Below are positions 54,675 through 63,692 of a stretch of 64,000 nt of DNA, one piece after another. The notes below the pieces were generated by a model, which saw only the letters and a list, made by a program, of their open reading frames with translations, was not told the DNA's origin and did no database searches. Both the position numbers and the translations under genes were made by a program. Source of the DNA: JADLGL01 sp963732865 (GTDB lineage Bacteria; Pseudomonadota; Alphaproteobacteria; Rhizobiales; Kaistiaceae). How positions within the stretch are numbered: position 1 is the first letter of the stretch; every line of letters starts with the position of its first letter. The stretch covers positions 348,858 through 412,857 of the forward strand of contig CAVTBC010000003.1 in the NCBI GenBank assembly GCA_963732865.1, in the 5' to 3' direction.

Positions 54675-55721
54675 ATGGAGGCCGCTCGCCGCGCCATCGC
54701 TCTTTCGCTATTCGTGTTTCGTAAGCGGCCATTTCATAGCGGACGGCGACTTTTGCCCAAGACAGTGATCATCCATGCCGGCGTTCATAAGACCGGCACG
54801 AAAGCCATCCAGACCTACCTTGCGGCGCATGACAGCCAACTCGTCGAACGCGGCATTCTTTATCCGCAAACGGGGCGCCCGAAGTTGGAACCGATCAACA
54901 CCGGGCACCACAAGTTGGCGATGGCGTTCGAACGTAATCCGGACCGAGTGCCTACGCTGCTCGCCAGGCTTCGGCGCGAAATCGCCCGTTCGGACGCCGA
55001 TACGGTCTTGCTAAGCTCCGAGCAGTTCAGCCTGCTAAAGGCCGACGAGATCGCGTTGCTGGCGTCGGAATTGGGTCTGCCGATCAGGATCGTTTTCTAT
55101 TATCGCAAGCAGTCGGACTTCGTGCAGGCGGCCTACAGCACCAGGGTCTGCAATTTTCAGGAGGCACGCGATTTCGCTACCTTTGCCGCCGATGATGATA
55201 TGGACCGCATGGACTTTTTTGCATTGGCCGAGCGCTGGGCGGACGTCTGTGGCAGGAGCAACGTGATGGCGCGCTCCTACGACCGGTCGACGCTCCTGGA
55301 CGGCAACGTCATCCCGGACTTTCTCGCAGCGATTGGGATCGAGATGCCGGAAACGGATCAGGCGGTTTGGGCCAACCAAAGTCTGTCTTGGCAAGCGCTG
55401 ATGTCGGTCGCCATGCTGCGGCGCATTGGCATGTCGGAACAACTTCTCGAGACGTTCATCCAGGCGCTGAGAACGGCCGATCCGCGTATCGGCATAGGAG
55501 CCGCCGGCCTCATGTCCGCCGCCGAGGCGCACCTGTTCGATCTTCGATTTGTTGAATCAAACCGTGCTTTTCATGAGGCCTATTGTCAGGGCCAGCCGCC
55601 GATCCACTCGGACCATGGGAACGAGGACGCGGAGACGCCTTCGCCGACCGGATCGCGCGAACTGCGAGCACTGGAGCATTCCCTGAATATTCTGGCCGTC
55701 GCCGTTCTGGCAAATGGGTGA
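54675..55721 (+). CDS. Sulfotransferase-like P-loop protein
   Basis: Protein of about 348 residues. TVIIHAGVHKTGTKAIQTYLAAH is a PAPS-loop-like motif; VLLSSEQFSLL and RIVFYYRKQSDFVQAAYSTRV correspond to the following family segments. A short basic leader (about 30 residues) precedes the fold; a TTG near 54752 may be the true start. It is divergent from the ligase and probably the last gene of the cluster. It is similar in plan to 33079-34113. Confidence 0.7.
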   Translation: MEAARRAIALSLFVFRKRPFHSGRRLLPKTVIIHAGVHKTGTKAIQTYLAAHDSQLVERGILYPQTGRPKLEPINTGHHKLAMAFERNPDRVPTLLARLRREIARSDADTVLLSSEQFSLLKADEIALLASELGLPIRIVFYYRKQSDFVQAAYSTRVCNFQEARDFATFAADDDMDRMDFFALAERWADVCGRSNVMARSYDRSTLLDGNVIPDFLAAIGIEMPETDQAVWANQSLSWQALMSVAMLRRIGMSEQLLETFIQALRTADPRIGIGAAGLMSAAEAHLFDLRFVESNRAFHEAYCQGQPPIHSDHGNEDAETPSPTGSRELRALEHSLNILAVAVLANG

Positions 55722-56822
55722 CGACCCCATTGGGCAGCAATGGAAGTCTGCCAGATTTGCAGAGAAGCCGCAGGCGATTGAGCGCGGCTACAGTTCGTCG
55801 CGCCGGGCCAGCCCTTGCCGGCGATCTCGTCGATGCCGGCGCGGATGCCGCAGCGCTTGAGCTCCCTCACGCGAGGCACACCACCACAGGAGAGTACGGT
55901 GAGATTCCGCAGGGAATGCTCCGGCAGCGGTGGTGATTGAGGCGGTGTTTATTCGGCGCCTGATCGTTCTCGCATCCACGCAACCCCGCCCTCGCAGATC
56001 TGAACATCTGTCTGTGTGGTCCAATCGGGCTTAACCACCGGGATGGGCACAAGAGACGTCCCGTTGACCTGCAGCGGCTGAGCACCCTTCCCAACCTCGG
56101 AACATGTCGCTCGAGTCTCGGTTCGGACTCGGTGATGCGCCCGAACTCGGGCCACCGGAAAATCAGTCAACCCGTCGCGGTCAGTCGGTGTCACAAACCC
56201 GCGCCAGAACGCTACGAATTAAAATTACTCCCGGGATTCCAGGAACCAAGCGCTATATGGACCGATCGGGAATGCCGCGGCGGATCCCGCTTGTTCACCA
56301 CCTCTTGGTTCAGATGCGGGCGATTTTGGTCACTCGAGCTACGAACTGCGAAGTCCTAGAAGGCCTGTTGCGCGGCCAGCAGGATCGGTACTGGTGCCAC
56401 GCCCATCACCACCACACCTACCGGCCGCCAAAAAGAACGCACGGTGACGCGCTGTTGGCCGATATTAGGACGCTAGCCCCCTTCCGCTTCGCCAGTGATG
56501 GCTCAGACAACGTAGGGCGGGCTTCTAACCAACGAAGTTATCGACTTCGTTCTGCTTTGGTTCGAAGTATGGAAACTTCGAACGGCTATTGAAAGCTATA
56601 GTTTTGTAGTTCATCTATGTCGCGATGTTCTGGGGACGGCGCCGAAGGCGCGCGCGTCCCCTTTCCTGTTTTAGGGCGCAATGATGCGCCTTCAACCTCG
56701 ACAACGATGTTCGGACCGGTTGGCGAGGCGGCAGTTCGTGATCTGCGAATTGCTGCCGCCTCCGATTGGCATTTTCAGCCTGTTCCAGCGTCGCCTGCAA
56801 CCCACGACTAGGACACACCAAA
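55722..56822. other. Gene-poor region of mixed relics
   Basis: About 1.1 kb with several short frames that lack ribosome-binding sites and family resemblance. Minus-strand frames at 55949-56194 and 55788-56024 look like fragments of lost genes. Two hairpins lie at 56632-56690. Base composition is less GC-rich around 56200-56600, in keeping with an island edge. Confidence 0.5.
56632..56690. terminator. Two consecutive hairpins
   Basis: The first pairs GGGGACG with CGTCCCC (56632-56661) and is followed by TTTCCTGTTTT, a plausible plus-strand terminator. The second is GGCGCA/TGCGCC (56675-56690) with an ATGA loop. Confidence 0.5.
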
Positions 56823-57248
56823 ATGAACCATTTCGTTAGAAGGGTCCTCTCGTCCATGTTTAATGGACGTGTGACCCGCCGCGGTGCTCCCCTCGGAATT
56901 GCATTGGTGACCGAGCGTGACTCTATTGGCGCCTACAGGATCTATAGGCTTGATAAGAAAGTCCATCTTTCGCGGGTTAAGCGGTGGCCACGCGAGTTGA
57001 ATCAGCGACAGCTTCGTACCCTTGCGGAAACCCATCTGCGCGCTGCGGGAGGAAACGCTGACATGGCGGCGGAGCCGCTCCTTAGGGCGCTCACTAGCCT
57101 CGAACCCGGGACGGCGCAGCTGTTCACGGAGTTCACGGAGCGGATCGATTTTGTTGCGACGTTGAGGGATTGGCTTCGCGACCTTTCCGGCGAAGCTGAT
57201 TTCAATTTGTTCGACACCGCACCTTCAGGAGGAACCAGCGTTCACTAA
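56823..57248 (+). CDS. Hypothetical protein
   Basis: Protein of 141 residues with a basic N-terminal half (VRRVLSSMFNGRVTRRG, KKVHLSRVKRWPRELNQRQ) and an acidic helical C-terminal half. No family is recognised. The ATG at 56823 is preceded by no strong ribosome-binding site; an ATG at 56766 is in frame. It may be an island gene. Confidence 0.45.
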   Translation: MNHFVRRVLSSMFNGRVTRRGAPLGIALVTERDSIGAYRIYRLDKKVHLSRVKRWPRELNQRQLRTLAETHLRAAGGNADMAAEPLLRALTSLEPGTAQLFTEFTERIDFVATLRDWLRDLSGEADFNLFDTAPSGGTSVH

Positions 57249-57418
57249 CGGGGACGATGATGACGATCCGGAATCTTGCGTAGGTCGTGCATTGGCATGC
57301 CGGCTGGAAGTCCAACTCTCCCCAGCCGGGCGTTGTCGTTCATGAGCGCGACGCATCATGAACAGCGCAGACGACGGGGGCTGTGACTGACCTCACGACC
57401 CCATCACACAGCAGGGAT

Positions 57419-58413
57419 TCACTCGATGACGCGATCGGCCGTGGCGAGGATGTCAACGGGAATAGTTACGCCAAGCAGGGCGGCGGTGCGCAAGTTCACG
57501 ATCAGCACATATCGCGGAGACAGCACGGGCAAGTCTCCGGGGCTTGTCCCGTCGAGAACATGGCCGGCATAGACGCCCCCTCGGTAGAAGGACGCGGTTG
57601 TATCGACGCCGAGGCCAATCAATCCACCTTGCTCAACCATCCGCGTCGCTGGATAGACTGCGGGGAGGCGATGGAAATTGATGGCATCTACAAAGTAGCT
57701 CGCGTTGTTATGGACCCAATTGTTGGAGGGCAAGACGAGACCTGCTCCCGGCGACGCAGCGATCGCATCGATCGCCGGGGCAACCTGTTCGATGGCGCTG
57801 ACGAATTGTTCCTCGAATGGGAGACCGTAGGCGTTCGCTGCCTCAGCTACGAACGGGCGCATCAATGCCGGGAAGGTAGAGGTTGCAGGGTTGGTCAGGC
57901 CAACGACGCGAGAAATATCCGGGGCAATCGCCACCAAGAGCTCGACAAACTTTCCGCCTTGGGAGGGTTCGAAATGCGTGATGCCAGTCGTGTTTCCCCC
58001 TGGTCTCGCAATCTGCGTTACCAACCCCTCCGCAACCGGATCCGTGGCGGCGACAAAGACAAGGGGGGTCGCTTGGTCCAGCGCGCGAACAGCCAGGGCA
58101 TTCAGGGAAGTGCCTGCCACGAAGACATCCGGCCCAATGGAGACCAATTCCGCCGCATATTGCGCGATCAGATTGGGATCCCCCGCTGTGAAAAACGGGC
58201 CTCGATGCGCACGTTTTGGCCATCGATCCAACTTTGCTCAGCGAGCCCCTGGCGGATCGCGCCTTCCCACTCGATGCCTGCCGGATCGTCGGGGCCTGCC
58301 GCGCCGATCATCGCGCCGACGAGTCGCTGCCGGGAGGGCTGAGCGACGACCGCGTGCGGCAGCCAGACACCTGCCGCGGCGATGCGGAGCACTTCTCGTC
58401 TGCTGATCGACAC
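57419..58413 (-). pseudogene. ABC-transporter solute-binding protein, frameshifted
   Basis: Binding protein of the TrpX-like family (PF04392 type). The N-terminal part (GTG 58413, VSISRREVLRIAAAGVWLPHAVVA Tat/Sec-type leader, GAMIGAAGPDDPAG, SWIDGQNVRIEARF) is in one frame, and the rest (AAELVSIGPDVFVAGTS, TDPVAEGLV, RPGGNTTGIT, AELLPGLTNPAT-like VVGLTNPATS, RMVEQGGLIGLG) in another. The break is at a run of five T residues (58191-58195), so one base is missing or two are extra. No permease or ATPase gene is nearby. Confidence 0.8.
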
Positions 58414-58527
58414 CCGCCCCTCCCAGGGAGCGGACAATACAGAAACGGGGTCAGGGGATGGAGTCGAACTGGTAAGTGCGACCGGTGACGCCATAGTTTT
58501 GTGGTCGCGAGCGCGGCCGTCGAAGGT

Positions 58528-58559
58528 GGAAGGCCCCACCGTGGGGGATGGGGCCTTCC
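58528..58559 (-). terminator. Strong hairpin downstream of the solute-binding gene
   Basis: GGAAGGCCCCA pairs perfectly with TGGGGCCTTCC around a ten-base loop. It lies 24 bases past the stop of the gene at 58584-59327 and before the divergent frameshifted gene, where a terminator is expected. There is no long T run. Confidence 0.7.
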
Positions 58560-58583
58560 TCGGCGGTCCGGGGAGGGAGCGGG

Positions 58584-59327
58584 CTAGAATGGCGGCAGTG
58601 GAATGCCCCAACGGCCGGCGATCTCGGCGAGCGATCCGTCGGCTTTCATGTTCTCCAATGCGTTTTGAACTGTGCCAAGAAGCGAAATGTTTCCCTCATG
58701 GACGCCAATCATGCCGTATCCAATCCGTGTCGCGACATATGTGTCCACCATGCGCAACCCGGGCTCGGTCTGCGCGATGCTCATCGCTTCCGGCGCAGCC
58801 GTCATGTACGCGTCGATTTCGCCCGCAAGCAGCGCTGCCATCCCCTCCGTCGAACTGGGGAATGCCGTGACGTTGAGGCCGGCATTCGACAGTTGAGTGA
58901 AGTTTGCCGAGCCCTGCGCCGCACCCGTTTTTAGGCCCTGAAAATCGGCGAGGCTGACGTAGGCCGTCGCGTCGCCGGCGCGGACGACAATGGCTTCTTG
59001 GTTGGTCAGGATCGGGCCCGTGAAGACGACGCCGAGGGCACGCCGTTCCGGGGTCGGTCCTAGGGCGGAGCATTCGATGTCGGTTTCCCCTGCACCTACC
59101 TTGGTAATGAGATCGCCGACAACCATCGGGAAGTACTCGAACGTCAGGCTGGTTCTCGCTGCGATCTCTTCCATCAGGTCATAGCAATAGCCGCCGGGCG
59201 GCGTGCCGCCGAAGGGTGGATTGATGAAGATGCCGGCGCGCAGTGTGTCTTGCGCGTGGGCTAGGCCGGCAGCGCCGACAATAGACACTGCCAATACCGC
59301 CATGCCAAATTTCATGCCCTTGATCAT
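58584..59327 (-). CDS. Amino-acid-type solute-binding protein
   Basis: Protein of 247 residues with a signal peptide (about 1-22, ending AHAQ). It has the type II periplasmic fold: LRAGIFINPPFG, CYDLMEEIAARTSLTFEYFP, VGAGETDIECSALGPTPERR, LKTGAAQGSANF and GEIDAYMTAAPEA. The C-terminus IAGRWGIPLPPF is usual. Its ligand is probably an amino acid or small organic acid. No permease is adjacent, so it may serve the neighbouring histidine kinase as a sensor partner. Confidence 0.88.
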   Translation of the reverse strand: MIKGMKFGMAVLAVSIVGAAGLAHAQDTLRAGIFINPPFGGTPPGGYCYDLMEEIAARTSLTFEYFPMVVGDLITKVGAGETDIECSALGPTPERRALGVVFTGPILTNQEAIVVRAGDATAYVSLADFQGLKTGAAQGSANFTQLSNAGLNVTAFPSSTEGMAALLAGEIDAYMTAAPEAMSIAQTEPGLRMVDTYVATRIGYGMIGVHEGNISLLGTVQNALENMKADGSLAEIAGRWGIPLPPF

Positions 59328-59582
59328 GAGCGTTCCTTCTTTGTTGTGCGCGCTACTCCCGCAGCGCCGACGCACGATGGCAGTCTCAGACGCTCCAAGC
59401 AGTGACCGGAATCACAGGCGCAACCGGGTTGGCGGCCTAGACTGTTGCCGCTCGGCGCTTCCGCCCCGTCAGGTCAGCGGTCTATGTTGTTCCCATCGCC
59501 ATCGCCCGATACTGTTGAGTGCAGGAGCCCAGCCAGCGTCGCAAGGCGCACGACGACTTGCCCACGGGGGGGTGGGACGGCC

Positions 59583-60272
59583 ATGCTCATCGAGCGGGCG
59601 ACGCAGCACAAAGCCTTGCTGGAACGATGCATTCTGTTCAGCGTGCTCGACGATTCCGGCCGCGCCGAACTAGCGGACCACGCGACTGAGCTGAGCTACG
59701 AGGCGGGAACGCCGATCTTCCACCTCGGCGATCCTGGCGAAAGCATGATGGTGGTTCTGTCTGGCTGCGTCCGCATCTCATTGCCGACGCGGCAGGGCAA
59801 GGACCTCATTCTTGCCGACCTCAACAAGGGTGAGGTGTTTGGCGAAGTGGCGCTCCTTGACGGACAGCCACGGTCGGCTGCCGCCCAAGCGCTGACCAAT
59901 TGCAATCTCCTCGTCCTTCGCCGGGGGGACGTTTTGCCGTTCCTGCGCCTACATGCCGAAGCGTGCCTGGCGCTCGTAGAACTTCTCTGCGGGAGGCTGA
60001 GGCGCGCCGACGAAAGGATGACGGATATTGGTCTCAGCCAATTGCCGGTCAGGTTGGCAAAGACGCTGCTGAACCGGACGGTTGCCGACGGACAGGCATC
60101 ACGCAGGCTCTCTAATTCGCAGGGAGAACTGGGCGACATGGTCGGCGCAAGTCGGGAGAGCGTCAACCGCACGCTGCGCCGGTGGCATGAGCAGGGCCTG
60201 GTCGAGCTCAAGGATGGGTGGATCACTGTCCTCAGCCGCGATGCTCTGAATGCCCTCGCCGAGTGCATCTGA
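59583..60272 (+). CDS. Crp/Fnr family transcription regulator
   Basis: Regulator of 229 residues. The cyclic-nucleotide-type beta-roll spans about 20-120 (PIFHLGDPGESMMVVLSGCVRIS, GEVFGEVALLDGQPRSAAA, similar to the CRP phosphate-binding cassette GE-AL-RSA). The Crp-type HTH is at the C-terminus (GELGDMVGASRESVNRTLRRW). No iron-sulfur Cys cluster of Fnr type is present. The RSA-type cassette suggests that it may bind a cyclic nucleotide, which the cyclase three genes downstream could supply. Confidence 0.9.
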   Translation: MLIERATQHKALLERCILFSVLDDSGRAELADHATELSYEAGTPIFHLGDPGESMMVVLSGCVRISLPTRQGKDLILADLNKGEVFGEVALLDGQPRSAAAQALTNCNLLVLRRGDVLPFLRLHAEACLALVELLCGRLRRADERMTDIGLSQLPVRLAKTLLNRTVADGQASRRLSNSQGELGDMVGASRESVNRTLRRWHEQGLVELKDGWITVLSRDALNALAECI

Positions 60273-60274
60273 CC

Positions 60275-62197
60275 ATGCAGGGCGCGGAAGACCGCCACCT
60301 CAACCACGGCATCCCGCAGCCCGCGGACGGACACCGCCGCGTTCGCATCTTCCGCAAATACCTCCTGCTCTTTGTCACGGGGATCAGCGTTGCCGTCATC
60401 GCCGGCGGTGCGCTGGAGATCTGGTTCGGCTATCGCGAGCAGGTCTCGTCGCTTCAGAAAACGCAGGAGCTTCAGGCTCAGGCCGCTGCTGATCGCATTG
60501 ATCAGTTCATCACCAGCATCGAAAGCGAACTGGGCTGGACCACCAATCTGCCGTGGTCCGACCCGACCTTGGCGGATCAGCGTCGCTTTGACGCCCTTCG
60601 CCTTCTCAGCCAAGTGCCGGCGATCACCGAACTGAGCCTCGTGGATCCCGAGGGGCTCGAGCAGCTGCACGTTTCACGGCTCGCCATGGACATCGTTGGC
60701 AGTCGCCTTGATTTCTCCTCGGAGCCGAAATTCACCGAGGCAGCAGCCAACGGCGTCTATTTCGGCCCCCTGTATTATCGCCGCGAGTCCGAACCCTACA
60801 TGACGATTTCCGCCGCGGGGCAGCGGGCGACCAACGGCGTCGCCATCGCCGAAGTCAACCTCATCTTCCTGTGGGATCTGGTCTCCGCGATCCGCGTCGG
60901 CGACACCGGGCTCGCCTATGTCGTGAACGCCGAGGGCCGCCTGATCGCCCACCCTGACAACAGCCTTGTGCTACGCAACACCGATCTGTCGACCTTACCG
61001 CAGGTGCAAGCGGCGATGACTGGGGCACCGATCGGAGATCTTGCAGCACGCAGCAGCGACGGTGACCGCGTTATCGCCGCCCATGCCAGCATCCCACGTC
61101 TCGGGTGGATCGTCTTCGCCGAGCTTCCGCTGAAGGAAGCCTTAGGGCCGGTATACGCATCTCTGGCACGGACGGCGGGACTGCTCGTGCTCGGCATCGT
61201 CCTGGCAATCATCCTCGCCGTATTCTTCACCCGCCGAATGGTTGGGCCGATCGACATCATCCAGTCGGGCGCCGCGCGCATCGGCGCCGGCGATCTCAGC
61301 CATCGTATTACGGTCGACACCGGCGACGAACTTGAGGCGCTGGCCGATCAATTCAACGACATGGCCGCCCGCCTCGAAGCGGAAAGACTGGGACTAGAGC
61401 GTCGGGTCGCGGAGAGGACGGTCGAACTTGAGGAGAAGAGCCATCAGCTCGCCCTCGCCAGCACACATAAATCGCAGTTCCTGGCGAATATGAGTCACGA
61501 GTTGCGCACGCCGCTGAATGCGATTTTAGGTTTCACCGAACTGCTGCTCGACAATGTCTACGGTCCGCTCCCCGCCAAGACGCGCCAGGTCGTCGATCGT
61601 CTGCAGGCGAATGGCAGGCACCTTCTCGGTCTTATTAACGACGTCCTCGACCTGTCCAAGATCGAGGCCGGACAACTGACGCTGTCGCTCGTCAGCTTTG
61701 ACTTGGGCGCGACCCTTCGCTCAGTGGCCTCAGCGACCGAACCGCTGGCTCAGGCCAAGAACCTGCGATTGTCGGTCACCATCACCGGTGCGTTGGCGCC
61801 TGCGACCGGCGACGAGCGGCGGATTTGCCAGGTACTTCTGAACCTCGTCGGAAACGCTATAAAATTCACCGACGTTGGCTCCGTCGAGATGACGGCACAA
61901 CAGAGGGGCGACTGGTTCGAGATAGAGGTTCGTGACTCTGGGCCTGGCATCGCTGCGGCCGACCGGGAGCGCATCTTCGAGGAGTTTCAGCAGCTCGATT
62001 CTTCGATTACGAGAAGCCGGGGCGGCACTGGACTGGGCCTCGCCATCAGCCGCCGTATTGTCGAACTCCATGGCGGCCGCATCACCGTCATTTCTTCGCT
62101 TGGCAGCGGCACGACATTCCGCATCATTTTGCCGGCCGGCGTAGGGCAGCGATCCTTGCCGTCACTACAGTTGCAGAGCGAGGCGGCGCCGCTATGA
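60275..62197 (+). CDS. Cache-HAMP sensor histidine kinase
   Basis: Kinase of 640 residues. First membrane helix about 29-51, a large extracytoplasmic dCache-type region to about 295 (REQVSSLQKTQELQAQAAADRIDQFI start), a second helix near 300-322, a HAMP linker, HisKA with the phosphorylated His near 407 (SHELRTPLNAILGF), and HATPase with NLVGNAIKFTD, DSGPGIAA and GGTGLGLAISRRI. It starts two bases after the Crp-type gene and overlaps the response regulator start by four bases. Confidence 0.95.
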   Translation: MQGAEDRHLNHGIPQPADGHRRVRIFRKYLLLFVTGISVAVIAGGALEIWFGYREQVSSLQKTQELQAQAAADRIDQFITSIESELGWTTNLPWSDPTLADQRRFDALRLLSQVPAITELSLVDPEGLEQLHVSRLAMDIVGSRLDFSSEPKFTEAAANGVYFGPLYYRRESEPYMTISAAGQRATNGVAIAEVNLIFLWDLVSAIRVGDTGLAYVVNAEGRLIAHPDNSLVLRNTDLSTLPQVQAAMTGAPIGDLAARSSDGDRVIAAHASIPRLGWIVFAELPLKEALGPVYASLARTAGLLVLGIVLAIILAVFFTRRMVGPIDIIQSGAARIGAGDLSHRITVDTGDELEALADQFNDMAARLEAERLGLERRVAERTVELEEKSHQLALASTHKSQFLANMSHELRTPLNAILGFTELLLDNVYGPLPAKTRQVVDRLQANGRHLLGLINDVLDLSKIEAGQLTLSLVSFDLGATLRSVASATEPLAQAKNLRLSVTITGALAPATGDERRICQVLLNLVGNAIKFTDVGSVEMTAQQRGDWFEIEVRDSGPGIAAADRERIFEEFQQLDSSITRSRGGTGLGLAISRRIVELHGGRITVISSLGSGTTFRIILPAGVGQRSLPSLQLQSEAAPL

Positions 62198-62574
62198 GGC
62201 CGCCACTCATCCTCATCATCGAAGACAGCGACGACAATCGCCAAATCGTGCGCGACCTCTTCGCCCACGCCGGTCTCAACCTGATCGAAGCGGCCGACGG
62301 CGCCGCCGGCGTCGCCATGGCACAAGCCCGCCGGCCCGACCTTATCATCATGGACATTCAGTTGCCGGTCATGGACGGTTACGAAGCGACGCGACGCATC
62401 AGGGACATTCCAGAACTGGCCCAGACTCCAATCGTCGCAGTTACGTCGTACGCGCTCTCCGGCGACGAAGACGCAACGCGCGCGGCAGGGTGCGACGGCT
62501 ATCTATCCAAACCGCTCAGCCCGAGCCACCTCCTCGCAATGGTACGAGCACTTCTCGGAGGCGATCAGCGTTGA
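62194..62574 (+). CDS. Single-domain response regulator (DivK-like)
   Basis: Receiver protein of 126 residues. Acidic pocket in LILIIEDSDDN, phosphorylated Asp in LIIMDIQLPVMDGYEATRRI, conserved Thr/Ser in IVAVTSYALSGDE and Lys in GYLSKPLS. There is no output domain. It resembles DivK/CheY-like proteins that act by protein contact and probably takes phosphate from the kinase upstream. ATGA overlap with the kinase gene, TTGA overlap with the next. Confidence 0.93.
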   Translation: MRPPLILIIEDSDDNRQIVRDLFAHAGLNLIEAADGAAGVAMAQARRPDLIIMDIQLPVMDGYEATRRIRDIPELAQTPIVAVTSYALSGDEDATRAAGCDGYLSKPLSPSHLLAMVRALLGGDQR

Positions 62575-63692
62575 CCGGCAATGAGAAGATCCTGGTGGTC
62601 GATGACGGCGAAGACGACCGGGAGATTCTGCGGGTGAGGCTGGAGGCGCAGGGCTACGCCGTCACGACCGCAGAAGACGGTATCGCGGCCCTTGAATGCA
62701 TCAACGCTGAGCAACCCGACCTGATCCTCCTCGATCTCATGATGCCGCGGCTCGACGGCCTCACCACGCTCAAGCGTCTACGCTCGCGCCCGGTCGCGGT
62801 CTTCATCCCCGTCATCATGCTCACGGCCAAGGGGGACGTCGCCGACGTTGTTGCCGGGCTCGACGCTGGTGCCAATGAGTATCTGGTCAAGCCTGTCGAC
62901 CACGCCGCGCTGGTTGCCCGCGTGCGCGCCATGCTCCGGCTCAAGGCCCTCAATGACAAGCTGGAACGACAAGCGGTCGAACTCGCCGACCTCAATGCCT
63001 CGCTGAGCGAGCGTGTGGCCGAACAAGTTGCCGAGATCGGGCGCATGTCGCGGCTCACCCGGTTCCTCGCTCCCCAGGTGGTTGAGGCCATCCTGAGTTC
63101 ACCCAATGGCGAGCAGCTGCTGGAGTTGCATCGACGCGAGGTCGCCGTGCTGTTTTGTGATCTTCGTGGTTTCACCGCCTTCGCCGAAAGCTCCGAGCCC
63201 GAGGAGGTGCTGGATTTGCTGCGCGGCTATCATGAGGTCCTTGGTCGCCGCATATTCGCTTTTGGCGGAACGCTGGAGCGCTTCGCCGGGGACGCTGTGA
63301 TGGTTCTGTTCAACGATCCCGTGGCGACGCCCGACTATATCCGTCGTTCCGTAGAACTCGCCCTTGCCATAACGTCAGATGTCAAGGAGCTCTTGGGCAA
63401 ATGGCGCCAGCGCGGCGCCGACCTCGCCGTCGGGATTGGCATCGCTGCCGGATACGCAACCCTCGGCAAGATCGGGTTCGAGGAACGCTTCGATTATGCG
63501 GCGATAGGGACGGTCACTAACATGGCGTCGCGACTTTGCGATGAAGCCTCGCCCTCACAAATCCTGGTCACGGCCAGAGTGGCCGAAGACGCGGCGCTGG
63601 TGGCAAGAATGACTCCCTTGGGCAACCGTCTGCTCAAAGGTTTCAGAGGCCCGATCCCGATCTTCGAGTTAGGACCGAAGGAGGTCGATTGA
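62571..63692 (+). CDS. Response regulator - adenylate/guanylate cyclase fusion
   Basis: Protein of 373 residues (TTG start overlapping the previous stop). Receiver 1-120: KILVVDDGEDDREILR, LILLDLMMPRLDG with the Asp near 54, and YLVKPVDH. A coiled coil (about 125-170) joins it to a class III cyclase domain: VAVLFCDLRGFTAFAE supplies the first metal Asp and RFAGDAVMVLFNDP the second. IGIAAGYATLGKIG and DYAAIGTVTNMASRLC complete the active site pattern. Phosphorylation by the kinase should control cyclic nucleotide production. Confidence 0.92.
   Translation: MTGNEKILVVDDGEDDREILRVRLEAQGYAVTTAEDGIAALECINAEQPDLILLDLMMPRLDGLTTLKRLRSRPVAVFIPVIMLTAKGDVADVVAGLDAGANEYLVKPVDHAALVARVRAMLRLKALNDKLERQAVELADLNASLSERVAEQVAEIGRMSRLTRFLAPQVVEAILSSPNGEQLLELHRREVAVLFCDLRGFTAFAESSEPEEVLDLLRGYHEVLGRRIFAFGGTLERFAGDAVMVLFNDPVATPDYIRRSVELALAITSDVKELLGKWRQRGADLAVGIGIAAGYATLGKIGFEERFDYAAIGTVTNMASRLCDEASPSQILVTARVAEDAALVARMTPLGNRLLKGFRGPIPIFELGPKEVD

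Noticed and set aside
55921..55928. Right attachment site for the tRNA-Thr element
   Set aside because: Only CCGGCAGC matches the tRNA-Thr 3' end, too short to claim; no longer copy was found in the window.
55949..56194. Coding gene of 81 codons on the minus strand
   Set aside because: The end looks protein-like but there is no start signal or family; treated as a possible relic.
56104..56592. Coding gene of 162 codons
   Set aside because: Composition is erratic, no ribosome-binding site, no family resemblance.
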